64,000 nt of DNA, taken from contig CAVYBY010000003.1 of the NCBI GenBank assembly GCA_963766935.1, positions 1-64,000 on the forward strand. The letters are read 5' to 3'. Shown one piece after another: positions 31,658-40,349 of this stretch. The DNA comes from CAVYBY01 sp963766935 (lineage in GTDB: Bacteria > Actinomycetota > UBA4738 > HRBIN12). The notes under the pieces were generated by a model. That model was given only the letters and a program-made list of their open reading frames with translations. It did not search any database and was not told where the DNA came from. Numbering within the stretch: the stretch's first letter is position 1; each line of letters opens with the position of its first letter. The position numbers were made by a program, and so were the translations under genes.

Positions 31658-32737
31658 ATGTCGGTCGTCGCCGTCCTCGTCGGGGTCGCCCTCGTCGTGG
31701 GCGTGCTGTGGGAGACGTTCGAATCGATCGTCCTTCCCCGGCGAGTCGCGCGGCGGATCCGGTTCTCACGTCTCTTCTATCGGGTGCTCTGGCGCACGTG
31801 GTCGGCGATCGGGCGCCACCACCCCGGAGCCCATCGCGAGAGCTACCTGAGCATCTTCGCGCCCCTGTCGCTGATCCTGCTCTTCGCGACCTGGGCGGGT
31901 GGCCTGGTGCTGGGGTTCGCCCTGATCCAGTGGGGCGGCGACAGATCGCTCTTCCCGATCGGGCCGGCCTCGTTCGCCACGCACCTGTACGTGAGCGCCA
32001 CGACCTTCGTGACCCTGGGTCTGGGCGACGTGACGCCCGCATCCTCGATCGGCCGCCTCGTGACCGCGGTGGAGGCCGGCGCCGGGTTCGCGTTCCTCGC
32101 GATCACGATTTCGTACCTGCCCGTGCTGTACCAGGCGTTCTCGCGGCGGGAGGTCCGCATCTCGATGCTGGACCAGTGGGCCGGCTCGCCGCCGCACGCG
32201 GTGGAGCTCCTGCGCCGCTGCGCGATCCACGACGAGATCGCCTCCGCGGACACCCTGCTGGCCGATTGGGAGCAGTGGTCGGCCGACCTGTTGGAGAGTC
32301 ACCTCTCCTATCCGATCCTTGCGTACTTCCGATCCCAGCACGACGAGCAGTCGTGGCTGGCCGCGCTGACCTCGGTGCTCGACGCGTCCGCGATCGTTCT
32401 CGCGGGCGTCGAGGGTGTGTCGGCGTGGCAGGCGCGACGGACGTTCGCGATCTCGCGCCACGCGGTGGTCGACCTCGCGCAGGTTCTGCGCGTTCCCCCC
32501 GGCGCTTCGGCCGACCGGCTGACACCGGAGCAGGCGCCGCAGATGCGAGCGCTGTTGGAGGCGGCCGGAGTTCGGTTGACGCCGAATCTCGAGGAACGGC
32601 TCGCGCCGTTTCGAAAGATGTACGAGCCCTACGTCCAGGCGTTGTCGCGGCAGCTCGAGATGCCGCTCCCGGCGTTTCTTCCCGGAGCCGCAGCCGTCGA
32701 CGACTGGGAGCGCTCGGCCTGGACGGTGCCCGGCTAG
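31658..32737 (+). CDS. Two-TM ion channel with long cytoplasmic tail
   Basis: A 359-residue protein. Four hydrophobic segments are seen: residues 3-18, 65-90, a pore helix region at 104-118 and 131-152. The selectivity-filter-like segment TFVTLGLGDVTP (117-128) resembles TVGYGD of potassium channels, with Leu-Gly-Leu-Gly-Asp instead of Val-Gly-Tyr-Gly-Asp. The long helical C-terminus (about 155-359) has no RCK or CBS motif. Ion choice is uncertain because Tyr is absent from the filter. It is paired with the DUF2630 gene. Confidence 0.85.
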   Translation: MSVVAVLVGVALVVGVLWETFESIVLPRRVARRIRFSRLFYRVLWRTWSAIGRHHPGAHRESYLSIFAPLSLILLFATWAGGLVLGFALIQWGGDRSLFPIGPASFATHLYVSATTFVTLGLGDVTPASSIGRLVTAVEAGAGFAFLAITISYLPVLYQAFSRREVRISMLDQWAGSPPHAVELLRRCAIHDEIASADTLLADWEQWSADLLESHLSYPILAYFRSQHDEQSWLAALTSVLDASAIVLAGVEGVSAWQARRTFAISRHAVVDLAQVLRVPPGASADRLTPEQAPQMRALLEAAGVRLTPNLEERLAPFRKMYEPYVQALSRQLEMPLPAFLPGAAAVDDWERSAWTVPG

Positions 32738-32830
32738 AACGAAAGGCTAGTGGCCGCCGCCGTCCGGCGAATTGACCACCGGCGTTTCTCCGATGCCCAT
32801 CCTCAAGTTCACCGACGTCACCGTCGGCGG

Positions 32831-34147
32831 TCAGTCGTGGCTCGTCTCCTCGAGCGCTTTGTCGAGCCACCACGGCAGGTGGGAGGCCCATTCATCGCGC
32901 TGGCTCGGATCGAGGGCTTCAAGGATTTGCTGGAAGCCGATCGCGTGGTACATCAGGGCGAGCGGCTCAGCGCGTTCGAACAGGTCGACCGCTTCGTCGA
33001 TCGGCATGAGGTCGCTCCACCCCTCGAGGTAGTGGTCCCGCAGCCGGCGACGGACGGCGGCATCGGTGAGGGCGGGGCCGACGACGTAGAAGAACGTCGC
33101 AAGGTCGACAAAGGGGTGGGCGACGCACGCGTCGGTCCAGTCGAAGATCATGTGGCGGCCGTTCGTGAACACCACGTTGTTCGCGTGGAAGTCCCCGTGC
33201 ACCAGGGTGCCGGGGATCGGTGATCGTTCGAGCTCGCCGCGCAGCTTTTCGAACCGCGGCAGCGCAGCACGCACGCGCTCGGCCATCCCGTCCGGAAGCT
33301 CACCCATCCGGCCGGCCGCGAGGTCCTCGATCTGGGTCCACAGGTGCGCCGGCCGGCGGTCGGCGAAACCCGACCGAAGCAGCGAATCGACGATCGGGGC
33401 GCTTCTGCGCTGGATACCGATGAGCGCATCCAGCGCCGCGTCCCAATGCTCGAGCGGCAACGCACCCACGAACGTGTCGCCGAAGTCCTCCAGCAGCATC
33501 CACCCACGATCCACGTCCACCGCCACCGGACGAGGGATCGTGTCGGGGAAAAGCTCCGCGAGCTTCGACGTCAATGCCGCCTCGTCGTGAAAGAAGTCCG
33601 GCGTGGCCTTGAAGTAGTAGCGGTGGTCGCCCGCGTCGGCCCGGAGCAAGCAGGACGAGGACCAGGTCATGAACTGCGAGACGTCGGTGATGCCGGCAAG
33701 CGTCGAGCGGATCCATGAGCTCGCCGCACCGAACCACCCGTCTCGTTGCCATGGTTGCAACCGCGGCGGCCCACCGTCTCGCTGCTCGTCGAACCACTGC
33801 CGGAACACGGCTCGGTTGCGCTCGTCGGACATGGCGAGGGTCGAGAGGGCGACCTCGCCGTACCACTCGCCGGCGCGCGGGGGTCGATCACCGAGGTTCT
33901 CCGTGAACAGGAAGTCGTCGCCTCCGGACCCGTCGGTGTGGTCCTCTTCGGCAAGGACGCTCCTCAGCACCGAGATATCGAGCCCCAACTGCTCCCGAAC
34001 GCCGGCCGGTACGTCCGTCACCGTGAAGCGGTTCTGAAAGCCCTGTAGGCCGATCACCGTCGGCAGCGTCCAGCGCTCGCCGTCTCGCTCGACCAGCACC
34101 CGGGTCCCCGAGGGGTCCGGGATGACGAGATGAAACGAGCAGGCCAT
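32831..34147 (-). CDS. Aminoglycoside phosphotransferase-like kinase with N-terminal extension
   Basis: A 438-residue protein. The C-terminal two-thirds is an APH / choline-kinase fold: catalytic loop LVHGDFHANNVVF (Asp319), metal Asp in IFDWTDACV and the lid FVDLATFFYVV. Residues 1-130 are a separate domain (SFHLVIPDPSGTRVLVERDG, then WYGEVALSTLAM) with a beta-rich, Nudix-like appearance but no Nudix box. The family phosphorylates small alcohols or sugars and does not necessarily give resistance. It diverges from the methyltransferase gene. Confidence 0.85.
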   Translation of the reverse strand: MACSFHLVIPDPSGTRVLVERDGERWTLPTVIGLQGFQNRFTVTDVPAGVREQLGLDISVLRSVLAEEDHTDGSGGDDFLFTENLGDRPPRAGEWYGEVALSTLAMSDERNRAVFRQWFDEQRDGGPPRLQPWQRDGWFGAASSWIRSTLAGITDVSQFMTWSSSCLLRADAGDHRYYFKATPDFFHDEAALTSKLAELFPDTIPRPVAVDVDRGWMLLEDFGDTFVGALPLEHWDAALDALIGIQRRSAPIVDSLLRSGFADRRPAHLWTQIEDLAAGRMGELPDGMAERVRAALPRFEKLRGELERSPIPGTLVHGDFHANNVVFTNGRHMIFDWTDACVAHPFVDLATFFYVVGPALTDAAVRRRLRDHYLEGWSDLMPIDEAVDLFERAEPLALMYHAIGFQQILEALDPSQRDEWASHLPWWLDKALEETSHD

Positions 34148-34215
34148 CGACGCAACCTACCGGACCGCTTGGTGGAGCCATCGACATGCGCCGCCCGACC
34201 TGGAAACCTGTCCGC

Positions 34216-34959
34216 GTGACGGATCTCGACGATGTCCCCTATTACCGGCGAGACCTTGCTTGGGTGCACCACCGGGGGTTCGGTTTCCATGCGGACGCGT
34301 GCGCGCCGGGGATTCTCGCTCTGCTAGAGCCGGTGCGCGAACGCGGAGGCCTGGTCGTCGAGATCGGGTGCGGGAGCGGGCTGCTCACCCGGCATCTGGT
34401 GGACGCGGGGCATCGGGTCGTCGCCACGGACGCCTCCCCGGCGATGCTCGATCTGGCGCGCGAGGTCGCCGGCGACGCGGAGGAGATTCGCTTGCTCGTC
34501 CTGCCCGACGACCCGATCCCGGCCGCCGACGCCATCGTCGGCGTCGGCCACGTCCTGAACTACCTCCCCGACGAACCGGCCCTCGACCGTGGGCTCGCCG
34601 CGATCGCCGACGCCCTGCGTCCCGGCGGCATCCTCGCGACCGACCTCTGCGATCTGGAATGGGGCGAGGCCCGACGCGACGCCGCCAACGCCGGCTGGGT
34701 CGGCGACGGCTGGGCCATCGTCACGCAGTTCTCGACCCCGACCCCCGACCGATTCGTCCGTCAGATGGCGACCTTCGTCCAAGAGGAGAACGGGACCTGG
34801 CGCCGCGACGACGAGCGGCACGACAACGTCTTGATCGACACGGCCCGAGTCCCCTTGCTCCTCGCGCAGCACGGCGTCGAGGCGACGGTGCGAGCGTCGT
34901 TCGGGACGGAGGAGCTTCCCCGCGGGTTACGCGCGATCGTCGGCTCCCGGCCGGACTAA
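34216..34959 (+). CDS. Class I SAM-dependent methyltransferase
   Basis: A 247-residue methyltransferase. It opens DLDDVPYYRRDLAWVHHRGFG, then the SAM site VVEIGCGSGLLTRHL and acidic VVATDASPAML, followed by ADAIVGVGHVLNYLPDE and LRPGGILATDLCDLEWG. I chose GTG 34216 because the family start is normally a few residues before DVPYYRRDLA; ATG 34186 would add ten residues. Substrate unknown. It ends 18 bases before the convergent histidine kinase. Confidence 0.88.
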   Translation: MTDLDDVPYYRRDLAWVHHRGFGFHADACAPGILALLEPVRERGGLVVEIGCGSGLLTRHLVDAGHRVVATDASPAMLDLAREVAGDAEEIRLLVLPDDPIPAADAIVGVGHVLNYLPDEPALDRGLAAIADALRPGGILATDLCDLEWGEARRDAANAGWVGDGWAIVTQFSTPTPDRFVRQMATFVQEENGTWRRDDERHDNVLIDTARVPLLLAQHGVEATVRASFGTEELPRGLRAIVGSRPD

Positions 34960-34977
34960 CCCCGGCGGGGACGAAGA

Positions 34978-36270
34978 CTAGGCCGAGGCCGTCTCTGATT
35001 CGAACGCCGGAGTAAGCTCGGGTTCGATCTCCGCCGTGAGCTCTTCGAGCTCCTCCATCGGCGTAACGGCGCCGGGCAACAGCACGACGAAGCGCGCTCC
35101 CCCACCCGGACGGTCCTCGACGAATGCCCGCCCGCCGTGGAGCTCGGCGAACCGGCGCACAAGCGACAATCCGACACCCAGCCCGCCGCTCGCTTTGTTC
35201 TCGCCCTGGCGGAAGAGCTCGAAGAGGACCTCCTTGGACGCGTCGGGGACGCCCGGGCCCTCGTCCTCGATCGTGAGGACGACGCCGTTCGACAGCGCGT
35301 GGACGCCGACGTGGACCGGCGTGCCCTTCGGCGTGTGACGACCGGCGTTCGCGAGCAGGTTGTCGAGGATCCGCTCGACCTTGCCGCGGTCGATGTCGAC
35401 GAACACCGGGTCGGCCTTGATGTCGACCGGGTTGTTGATCAGGTTCGGAGACTCGGCAACGACGGAACGGGCCAGCGCTCCCACGTCGGTCGGCTCGCGA
35501 ACGGCTTCGAACGCTCCCCGGTCGATCCGGTCCAGATCGAGCAGGTCGTTGATGAGCCGGTTCATCCTGCGCCCGGAGGCCTCGATCATCACGTAGAGGT
35601 CCCGGCACTCCTCGTCCGTCAGCTGGAGGGCGGCGCCGCGGCGGAGGGTCTGCACCGCGCCGAGGATGCCCGAGACCGGCTGCTTCAAGTCGTGCGACAC
35701 GGCGTGGAGCAACGCGTCCTTGACCTCGTTCAGCTCGCGAAGACTCGCGGCGATCTCTTCGTCCTGATCCAGCCGCACCTGCTGTTCGTTCACGGTTCGC
35801 CTGAGCATCGCGAGCGGGACGAGAAACATCGTGAACATGAGCGTGCGTCCGAACCCGTTCCAGTACGTGATCGGTCCGAGACCCAGCTTCGCGACGTCGG
35901 CCGCGAACGCGATCGCGCTGCACGCGAGCACCGTGACGACGCCGGCACGACGGCTCAGGTGCCAGACGGCGATCGCGATCGGAAGGAACAGGAAGCTCGA
36001 CGCGGCGACATTCGGACCCGTGAGCGCCTTGCCGACCGCGCCGGCCCCGATCAGCACCACGATGATGACGACGAGGAACGCCGGCGACCGCTCGTCGAGG
36101 AACTCCCCGATCGCGGCGAAGAACGACCGCCGGGCAGGCGCAATCTCAGGCTGGTCCACGTTGGAGTGGTCGGCACCGGAGCCCCGTACCTTGAGTCGGG
36201 TAGGACCGGCCGCGGAAGGCGGCCGGCCCGCGGCGGAGGCGGGGCGCGCTGGTTGGGGAAGGCTCGTCAT
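34978..36270 (-). CDS. Orphan sensor histidine kinase
   Basis: A 430-residue kinase. A disordered start of about 50 residues is followed by four TM helices (about 64-156) with almost no extracytoplasmic loop, a short coiled coil, then the HisKA H-box LLHAVSHDLKQPVSGI (phospho-His193). The HATPase domain has the N-box DNLLANAGRHTP, G1 DEGPGVP and G2 GGLGVGLSLV. It resembles KdpD/intramembrane-sensing kinases. No response regulator is adjacent, so its partner lies elsewhere. The C-terminal tail is acidic. Confidence 0.9.
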   Translation of the reverse strand: MTSLPQPARPASAAGRPPSAAGPTRLKVRGSGADHSNVDQPEIAPARRSFFAAIGEFLDERSPAFLVVIIVVLIGAGAVGKALTGPNVAASSFLFLPIAIAVWHLSRRAGVVTVLACSAIAFAADVAKLGLGPITYWNGFGRTLMFTMFLVPLAMLRRTVNEQQVRLDQDEEIAASLRELNEVKDALLHAVSHDLKQPVSGILGAVQTLRRGAALQLTDEECRDLYVMIEASGRRMNRLINDLLDLDRIDRGAFEAVREPTDVGALARSVVAESPNLINNPVDIKADPVFVDIDRGKVERILDNLLANAGRHTPKGTPVHVGVHALSNGVVLTIEDEGPGVPDASKEVLFELFRQGENKASGGLGVGLSLVRRFAELHGGRAFVEDRPGGGARFVVLLPGAVTPMEELEELTAEIEPELTPAFESETASA

Positions 36271-36358
36271 CGGGCGTTCTGCCGGATCCGCGCCCGCCCG
36301 CGGCGAGCGACTCCTCGAAAGGTCACCCTACCCCGGGTCAGGGAGCCGGCGGCCAGGG

Positions 36359-36979
36359 TCAGATTGGGGACCCCCGGGCGTCCGACAGCAGTTCCCGAAG
36401 AGCTCGAAATGCCCTGCCCCGGTGGCTGATCCGGTCCTTCTGGTCGGCCGTGAGCTCGGCCATCGTGACCTCCCAACCGGCGGGGACGAAGATCGGGTCG
36501 TAGCCGAACCCGCCCTCACCCCGAGCGCGCGAGACGAGCGACCCCTCGCAGATCGCCTCGGCGTGAAGCTCCGTCCCGTCCGGCCCGGCGATCGCGGCGA
36601 CGCATCGATAGCGGGCCGTCCGGCCGGGGCCGGGCACACCGCGGAGGGCTCGAAGGAGCGCCTCCAGGTTCTTGGCATCGGTCGCACCCTCCCCGGCGAA
36701 CCTCGCGCTCCGAGGGCCGGGGCGACCCCCGAGCGCGTCGACCTCGATCCCCGAGTCGTCGGCGAGCGCCGGCAGATCCAACGCGGCCGCCACCGCCCGC
36801 GCCTTGAGGAGCGCGTTGTCCAGATAGGTCTCGCCCGCCTCGTCCACATCCGGAAACCGGGCGGGATCGTCGGTCTCGACGCTCACCCAGGCCGCGGGCC
36901 AGTCCGCGCAGATCCGCTCCAACTCGCGGATCTTGTGGAGGTTGCGGGTGGCGAGGGCGATCCGGGCGGGAACCGGCAT
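36359..36979 (-). CDS. rdgB: Non-canonical purine NTP pyrophosphatase
   Basis: RdgB/HAM1 removes ITP, XTP and their deoxy forms from the nucleotide pool. The 206 residues show LATRNLHKIRELERI, the metal/base region LPALADDSGIEVDALGGRPG, FGYDPIFVPAGW and ISHRGRAFRALREL. ATG follows directly after the TAG stop of rph, the standard actinobacterial pairing, so it is made from the same message. Confidence 0.95.
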   Translation of the reverse strand: MPVPARIALATRNLHKIRELERICADWPAAWVSVETDDPARFPDVDEAGETYLDNALLKARAVAAALDLPALADDSGIEVDALGGRPGPRSARFAGEGATDAKNLEALLRALRGVPGPGRTARYRCVAAIAGPDGTELHAEAICEGSLVSRARGEGGFGYDPIFVPAGWEVTMAELTADQKDRISHRGRAFRALRELLSDARGSPI

Positions 36980-37702
36980 CTAGCGGGCGAGCGCCGCGCG
37001 CTGGACCTTCGACAACTCCTCGATCCCGGAGGCGGCGAGGTCGAGCAACTCGTCGAGCCGGCCGCGGCCGAAGGGCTCCCCTTCCGCCGTTCCCTGCACC
37101 TCGACGAACGAACCCGAGCCCGTCATGACGACGTTGCAGTCCACGTCGGCCTCGGCGTCCTCCTCGTAGCACAGGTCCAGCCGCGGCTGGCCGTCGACGA
37201 TCCCGACAGACACGGCCGCCACGCTGTCACGAAGCGGGTCGCCCTTGAGCGCCCCGTCGTCGAGCAGCTTGCGCAGGGCCAGCACGAGCGCGATGTAGCC
37301 ACCCGTGATCGAGGCCGTGCGCGTTCCCGCATCGGCCTGCAGGACGTCGCAGTCGACGGTCACCGTTCTCTCGCCGAGCAGCCGGAGGTCGGTAACGCTC
37401 CGGAGCGACCGGCCGATCAGCCGCTGGATCTCCTGCGTACGGCCGCCCGGCCGGCCCTTGTTCACCTCGCGAGGCGACCGCTCGAGCGTCGAAGCGGGAA
37501 GCATCGAGTACTCGCCGGTGACCCAGCCCTTGCCGGTGCCGCGGAGCCACCGGGGGATGTCCTCGCTGACCGTGGCCGCGCACAGCACCCGGGTGCGGCC
37601 CATGGAGAACAGCACGGACCCCGCCGCCCACTCCTGGTAACCGAGCTCGTATGCGACCGGCCGGAGCCGGCCGGCCGCCCTGCCGTCGGGGCGCTCCGTC
37701 AT
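36980..37702 (-). CDS. rph: Ribonuclease PH
   Basis: RNase PH trims the 3' ends of tRNA precursors phosphorolytically. The 240 residues contain GSVLFSMGRTRVLCAATV, GWVTGEYSMLPAST, QEIQRLIGRSLR and DCDVLQADAGTRTASITGGY with the phosphate-binding residues. Its ATG overlaps the stop of the MBL hydrolase gene in ATGA form. Order murI-MBL-rph-rdgB matches mycobacteria. Confidence 0.97.
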   Translation of the reverse strand: MTERPDGRAAGRLRPVAYELGYQEWAAGSVLFSMGRTRVLCAATVSEDIPRWLRGTGKGWVTGEYSMLPASTLERSPREVNKGRPGGRTQEIQRLIGRSLRSVTDLRLLGERTVTVDCDVLQADAGTRTASITGGYIALVLALRKLLDDGALKGDPLRDSVAAVSVGIVDGQPRLDLCYEEDAEADVDCNVVMTGSGSFVEVQGTAEGEPFGRGRLDELLDLAASGIEELSKVQRAALAR

Positions 37703-38451
37703 CCGCCCACGTGCAGACGCAGGTCGCGGACCGCGATGTCGACGGGCCCGTCGAAGACCTCCGCCGCCTCGCGTCGCGAGACCTCGGGATCGATCGTCGG
37801 CAGCAGGTGCGTGAGCACCAGGCGCTTGGCGCCGGCCTCTGTGGCGACGGCCGCGGCCTGAGAGGCGCTCATGTGAAACGCAACCTGCGGCATCGAGTTC
37901 TGCGATGTCGCCTCGGAGACGAAGACATCGGCGTCACGCGCGAGCTCGACGAGTTCGTCGCACGGACCCGAATCGCCCGTGTACGCGAGGGTGGCGCCGC
38001 CGGCTTCGATCCGGAATCCCACGGCCGGCACACCGATGTGGGTCATCTCGAACGCCGAGACGGCGAACGGTCCGAGCTGCGCGGTGTCCCCGCCGGCAAT
38101 GGATCGGTGTGCGAACGCTTCGGCCATGACGTTTCGACCGGCCTCCGAAACCAATATCGAGGCAAGGTCGACGAACCCGGGCGGCCCGAGCAACGGCAGT
38201 CCCGGGGCACCCATCCCTCCGTAGTGGCGGGCGTAGAAGCACGGCAGGATGTCCACGAAGTGGTCCGCGTGCCCGTGGGTGATGAGAACCGCCCCGATCT
38301 GATCGATTCGGATGTGCTCCTGAAGCCGGGCAAACGTGCCGGTGCCGGCGTCGACCCACAGGTGGAAGTCGTCGTGGCTAACGAGCATCCCGCACGTCTC
38401 GCCACCGGGAGCGGGCCATGTGCCCGACGCCCCGAGGATCGTCAGTTCCAT
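37699..38451 (-). CDS. MBL fold metallohydrolase (Rv1339-like position)
   Basis: A 250-residue metallo-beta-lactamase fold hydrolase. The metal motif is VLITHGHADHFVDI, with Asp in YTGDSGP and His in VLTHLLP. The sequence FGAVSAFEMTHIGV-type segment (here FAVSAFEMTHIG) and its place between murI and rph match mycobacterial Rv1339, reported as an atypical class II cAMP phosphodiesterase. By order I infer the same role, but RNase Z-like hydrolysis cannot be ruled out. It overlaps murI by 10 bases and rph by 4. Confidence 0.88.
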   Translation of the reverse strand: MELTILGASGTWPAPGGETCGMLVSHDDFHLWVDAGTGTFARLQEHIRIDQIGAVLITHGHADHFVDILPCFYARHYGGMGAPGLPLLGPPGFVDLASILVSEAGRNVMAEAFAHRSIAGGDTAQLGPFAVSAFEMTHIGVPAVGFRIEAGGATLAYTGDSGPCDELVELARDADVFVSEATSQNSMPQVAFHMSASQAAAVATEAGAKRLVLTHLLPTIDPEVSRREAAEVFDGPVDIAVRDLRLHVGG

Positions 38452-39263
38452 GCGCGTTCCCCGGCCTCGAGCCGGACGGCCTCGACGCGCGCGAGCTCGC
38501 CGCCGCCCCCAATGAAGACCTCCGCGACGCGACGAAACGCTTCGGGATCCCCCGTCGAGAGGAACCGGTGGCGTGGCGGCGCCGGGTCGTCTCGCTCGAT
38601 CCCGTCTCGCAGCAGGGTGGCGTACACGTCCTTCGCCGTCTCCTCGGCGGATGAAACGAGGACCACGCCGGGGCCCAGCTCCATCTGGAGCAGACCCGAC
38701 AAGAGCGGATAGTGGGTGCAGCCCAGGATCAAGGTGTCGATGCCCTCTTCCACAAGGGGCCCAAGATACCCGCGCGCGGCGGCGCGTAGCTCGTCGGAGG
38801 TCGTGTCGCCCCGCTCGACGTGGTCCACGAACACGGGGCAGGCGGCCTCGTGAAGGACGACGTCCCCCCCGACCGCCCGGCGGTAGGCGCCGCTCGCGAT
38901 CGTCGCCTGCGTGCCGATCACCCCGACAACGCCGCTGCGGGTGGCCCGGATCGCCGCGCGCGCACCCGGCTCGACGACGCCGACCACCGGGATCCCCGCA
39001 GCGACCGCGATGTCGCCGATCGCGCTCACCTCGATGGCGTTGCAGGCGACGACCAGCATCTTGACGTTCTGCCGAACGAGCTCCGCCGCGATCTCGAGCG
39101 CGAACCGGCGGATCTCGTCGAGCGGTCTCGGGCCGTACGGCGCGCGAGCCGTGTCCCCGATGTACACGATCGGCTCGTGCGGAAGCAGGTCGAGGATCGC
39201 GCGCGCGACGGTCAGCCCGCCCACGCCGGAGTCGAACACCCCGATCGGCCGCGGGTCGCTCAC
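38442..39263 (-). CDS. murI: Glutamate racemase
   Basis: MurI makes D-glutamate for peptidoglycan. The 273 residues contain IGVFDSGVGGLTVARAI (catalytic acid), IYIGDTARAPYG (here VYIGDTARAPYG), the first catalytic Cys in VVACNAIEVSA and the second in LILGCTHYPLL. The usual CNT or CNS after the first Cys is CNA here. It starts 4 bases after cysM and overlaps the MBL gene by 10 bases. Confidence 0.94.
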   Translation of the reverse strand: MSDPRPIGVFDSGVGGLTVARAILDLLPHEPIVYIGDTARAPYGPRPLDEIRRFALEIAAELVRQNVKMLVVACNAIEVSAIGDIAVAAGIPVVGVVEPGARAAIRATRSGVVGVIGTQATIASGAYRRAVGGDVVLHEAACPVFVDHVERGDTTSDELRAAARGYLGPLVEEGIDTLILGCTHYPLLSGLLQMELGPGVVLVSSAEETAKDVYATLLRDGIERDDPAPPRHRFLSTGDPEAFRRVAEVFIGGGGELARVEAVRLEAGERAWN

Positions 39264-39267
39264 GCGG

Positions 39268-40200
39268 CTACCACCACAGCGATTCCCCGACGCCCTTCTC
39301 GGCCGTGTCGAGATTCTCGGCCCAGGCTTCGAGCGAGAGGTACTTCCATCCGCCGTCGGCCAGCAGACAGACGACGTCGCCCTCGTCGATCTCGGCCGCG
39401 ACCCGCTGGGCGACGTGGACGACCGCGCCGCCGGAGATTCCGGAGAAGACGCCTTCGCGCGAGGTCAGCTCGCGGGTCGCGCGCAGCGAGTCCGACGAGC
39501 TGACGAGGAACTTCCGGTTCACCTGCGCCGGGTCGAAGATCGGCGGGACGAAGCCGTCGTCGAGCGATCGCAGCCCGTACACCATCTCGCCCAGCTCGGG
39601 CTCCGCCGCGACGACCCGGATCGCCGGATCGTGGGCGTGCAAGGCGCGGCCGACGCCGGTGAGGGTTCCCCCGGTTCCGAGACCCGCAACGAAGTGGGTC
39701 ACCTCCGGCAGATCGCGCAGGATCTCGGCGCCGGTCCCGCGCTCGTGCGCAAGCGGGTTGGCCGGGTTCCCGTACTGGAACGGCATGAAGTACCGGTCAT
39801 CCTGGGCGAGCGCCCTGGCGACCACGATCGCGCCGTTGGTCCCCAGATCTCCGTCGCTGAAGACGATCTCGGCCCCGAAGAGCCGAAGGAGAGCGATCCG
39901 CTCCTGGCTCGCGTTGTCGGGGATCACGACCGTGAGCTCATAGCCCTTGCGACGAGCCACCATCGCCAGGGCGATGCCCGTGTTGCCCGAGGTCGGCTCG
40001 AGGATCGTTCGGCCGGCCGTCAACTCCCCCGACGCCTCGGCCGCCAGAACCATCTCGAGCGCGATCCGATCCTTCGTCGAGCCGGTCGGGTTGCTGCCCT
40101 CGAGCTTGGCCCAGAGCCGGACGCGCGGATTGGGCGACATGGAGGGCAGCCCGACGAGCGGGGTGTTCCCGATGGCACCCAGGATGGTGTCGGCGCGCAC
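39268..40200 (-). CDS. cysM: Cysteine synthase of the CysM type
   Basis: A 310-residue PLP enzyme. LEGSNPTGSTKDRIAL holds the PLP Lys, EPTSGNTGIALAM the substrate loop and AGLGTGGTLTGVGRAL the phosphate loop. In mycobacteria CysM uses O-phosphoserine and sulfur carried on CysO thiocarboxylate. The C-terminus VGESLWW resembles the CysM tail that folds into the active site, supporting CysM over CysK. CysO, MoeB and Mec are encoded 5 kb away. The first gene of the cysM-murI-MBL-rph-rdgB operon. Confidence 0.9.
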   Translation of the reverse strand: MRADTILGAIGNTPLVGLPSMSPNPRVRLWAKLEGSNPTGSTKDRIALEMVLAAEASGELTAGRTILEPTSGNTGIALAMVARRKGYELTVVIPDNASQERIALLRLFGAEIVFSDGDLGTNGAIVVARALAQDDRYFMPFQYGNPANPLAHERGTGAEILRDLPEVTHFVAGLGTGGTLTGVGRALHAHDPAIRVVAAEPELGEMVYGLRSLDDGFVPPIFDPAQVNRKFLVSSSDSLRATRELTSREGVFSGISGGAVVHVAQRVAAEIDEGDVVCLLADGGWKYLSLEAWAENLDTAEKGVGESLWW

Positions 40201-40349
40201 TCACTGAGTATGCCAGCGGCCAAAGCGGCCGCGAGAGCGCTCGGAAATGCCTTCGCAATGAGCGCAAAACGGCCGCAATGCGGGGATACCATCCGCACCG
40301 TCCTATAGGGGAATCGTGCTCGGCATCGCAGATCAAGGAGGCGCCCGCA

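Noticed and set aside
32738..32830. A short minus-strand reading TVTSVNLRMGIGETPVVNSP that looked like the end of a gene
   Set aside because: It begins directly after the stop of the APH-like gene with no start codon or ribosome site, so it is not supported as a gene; it may be a leftover fragment.
36359..40200. Whether the cysM-murI-MBL-rph-rdgB block could be a horizontally acquired island
   Set aside because: Base and codon use match the rest of the window and the order is ancestral in actinobacteria.
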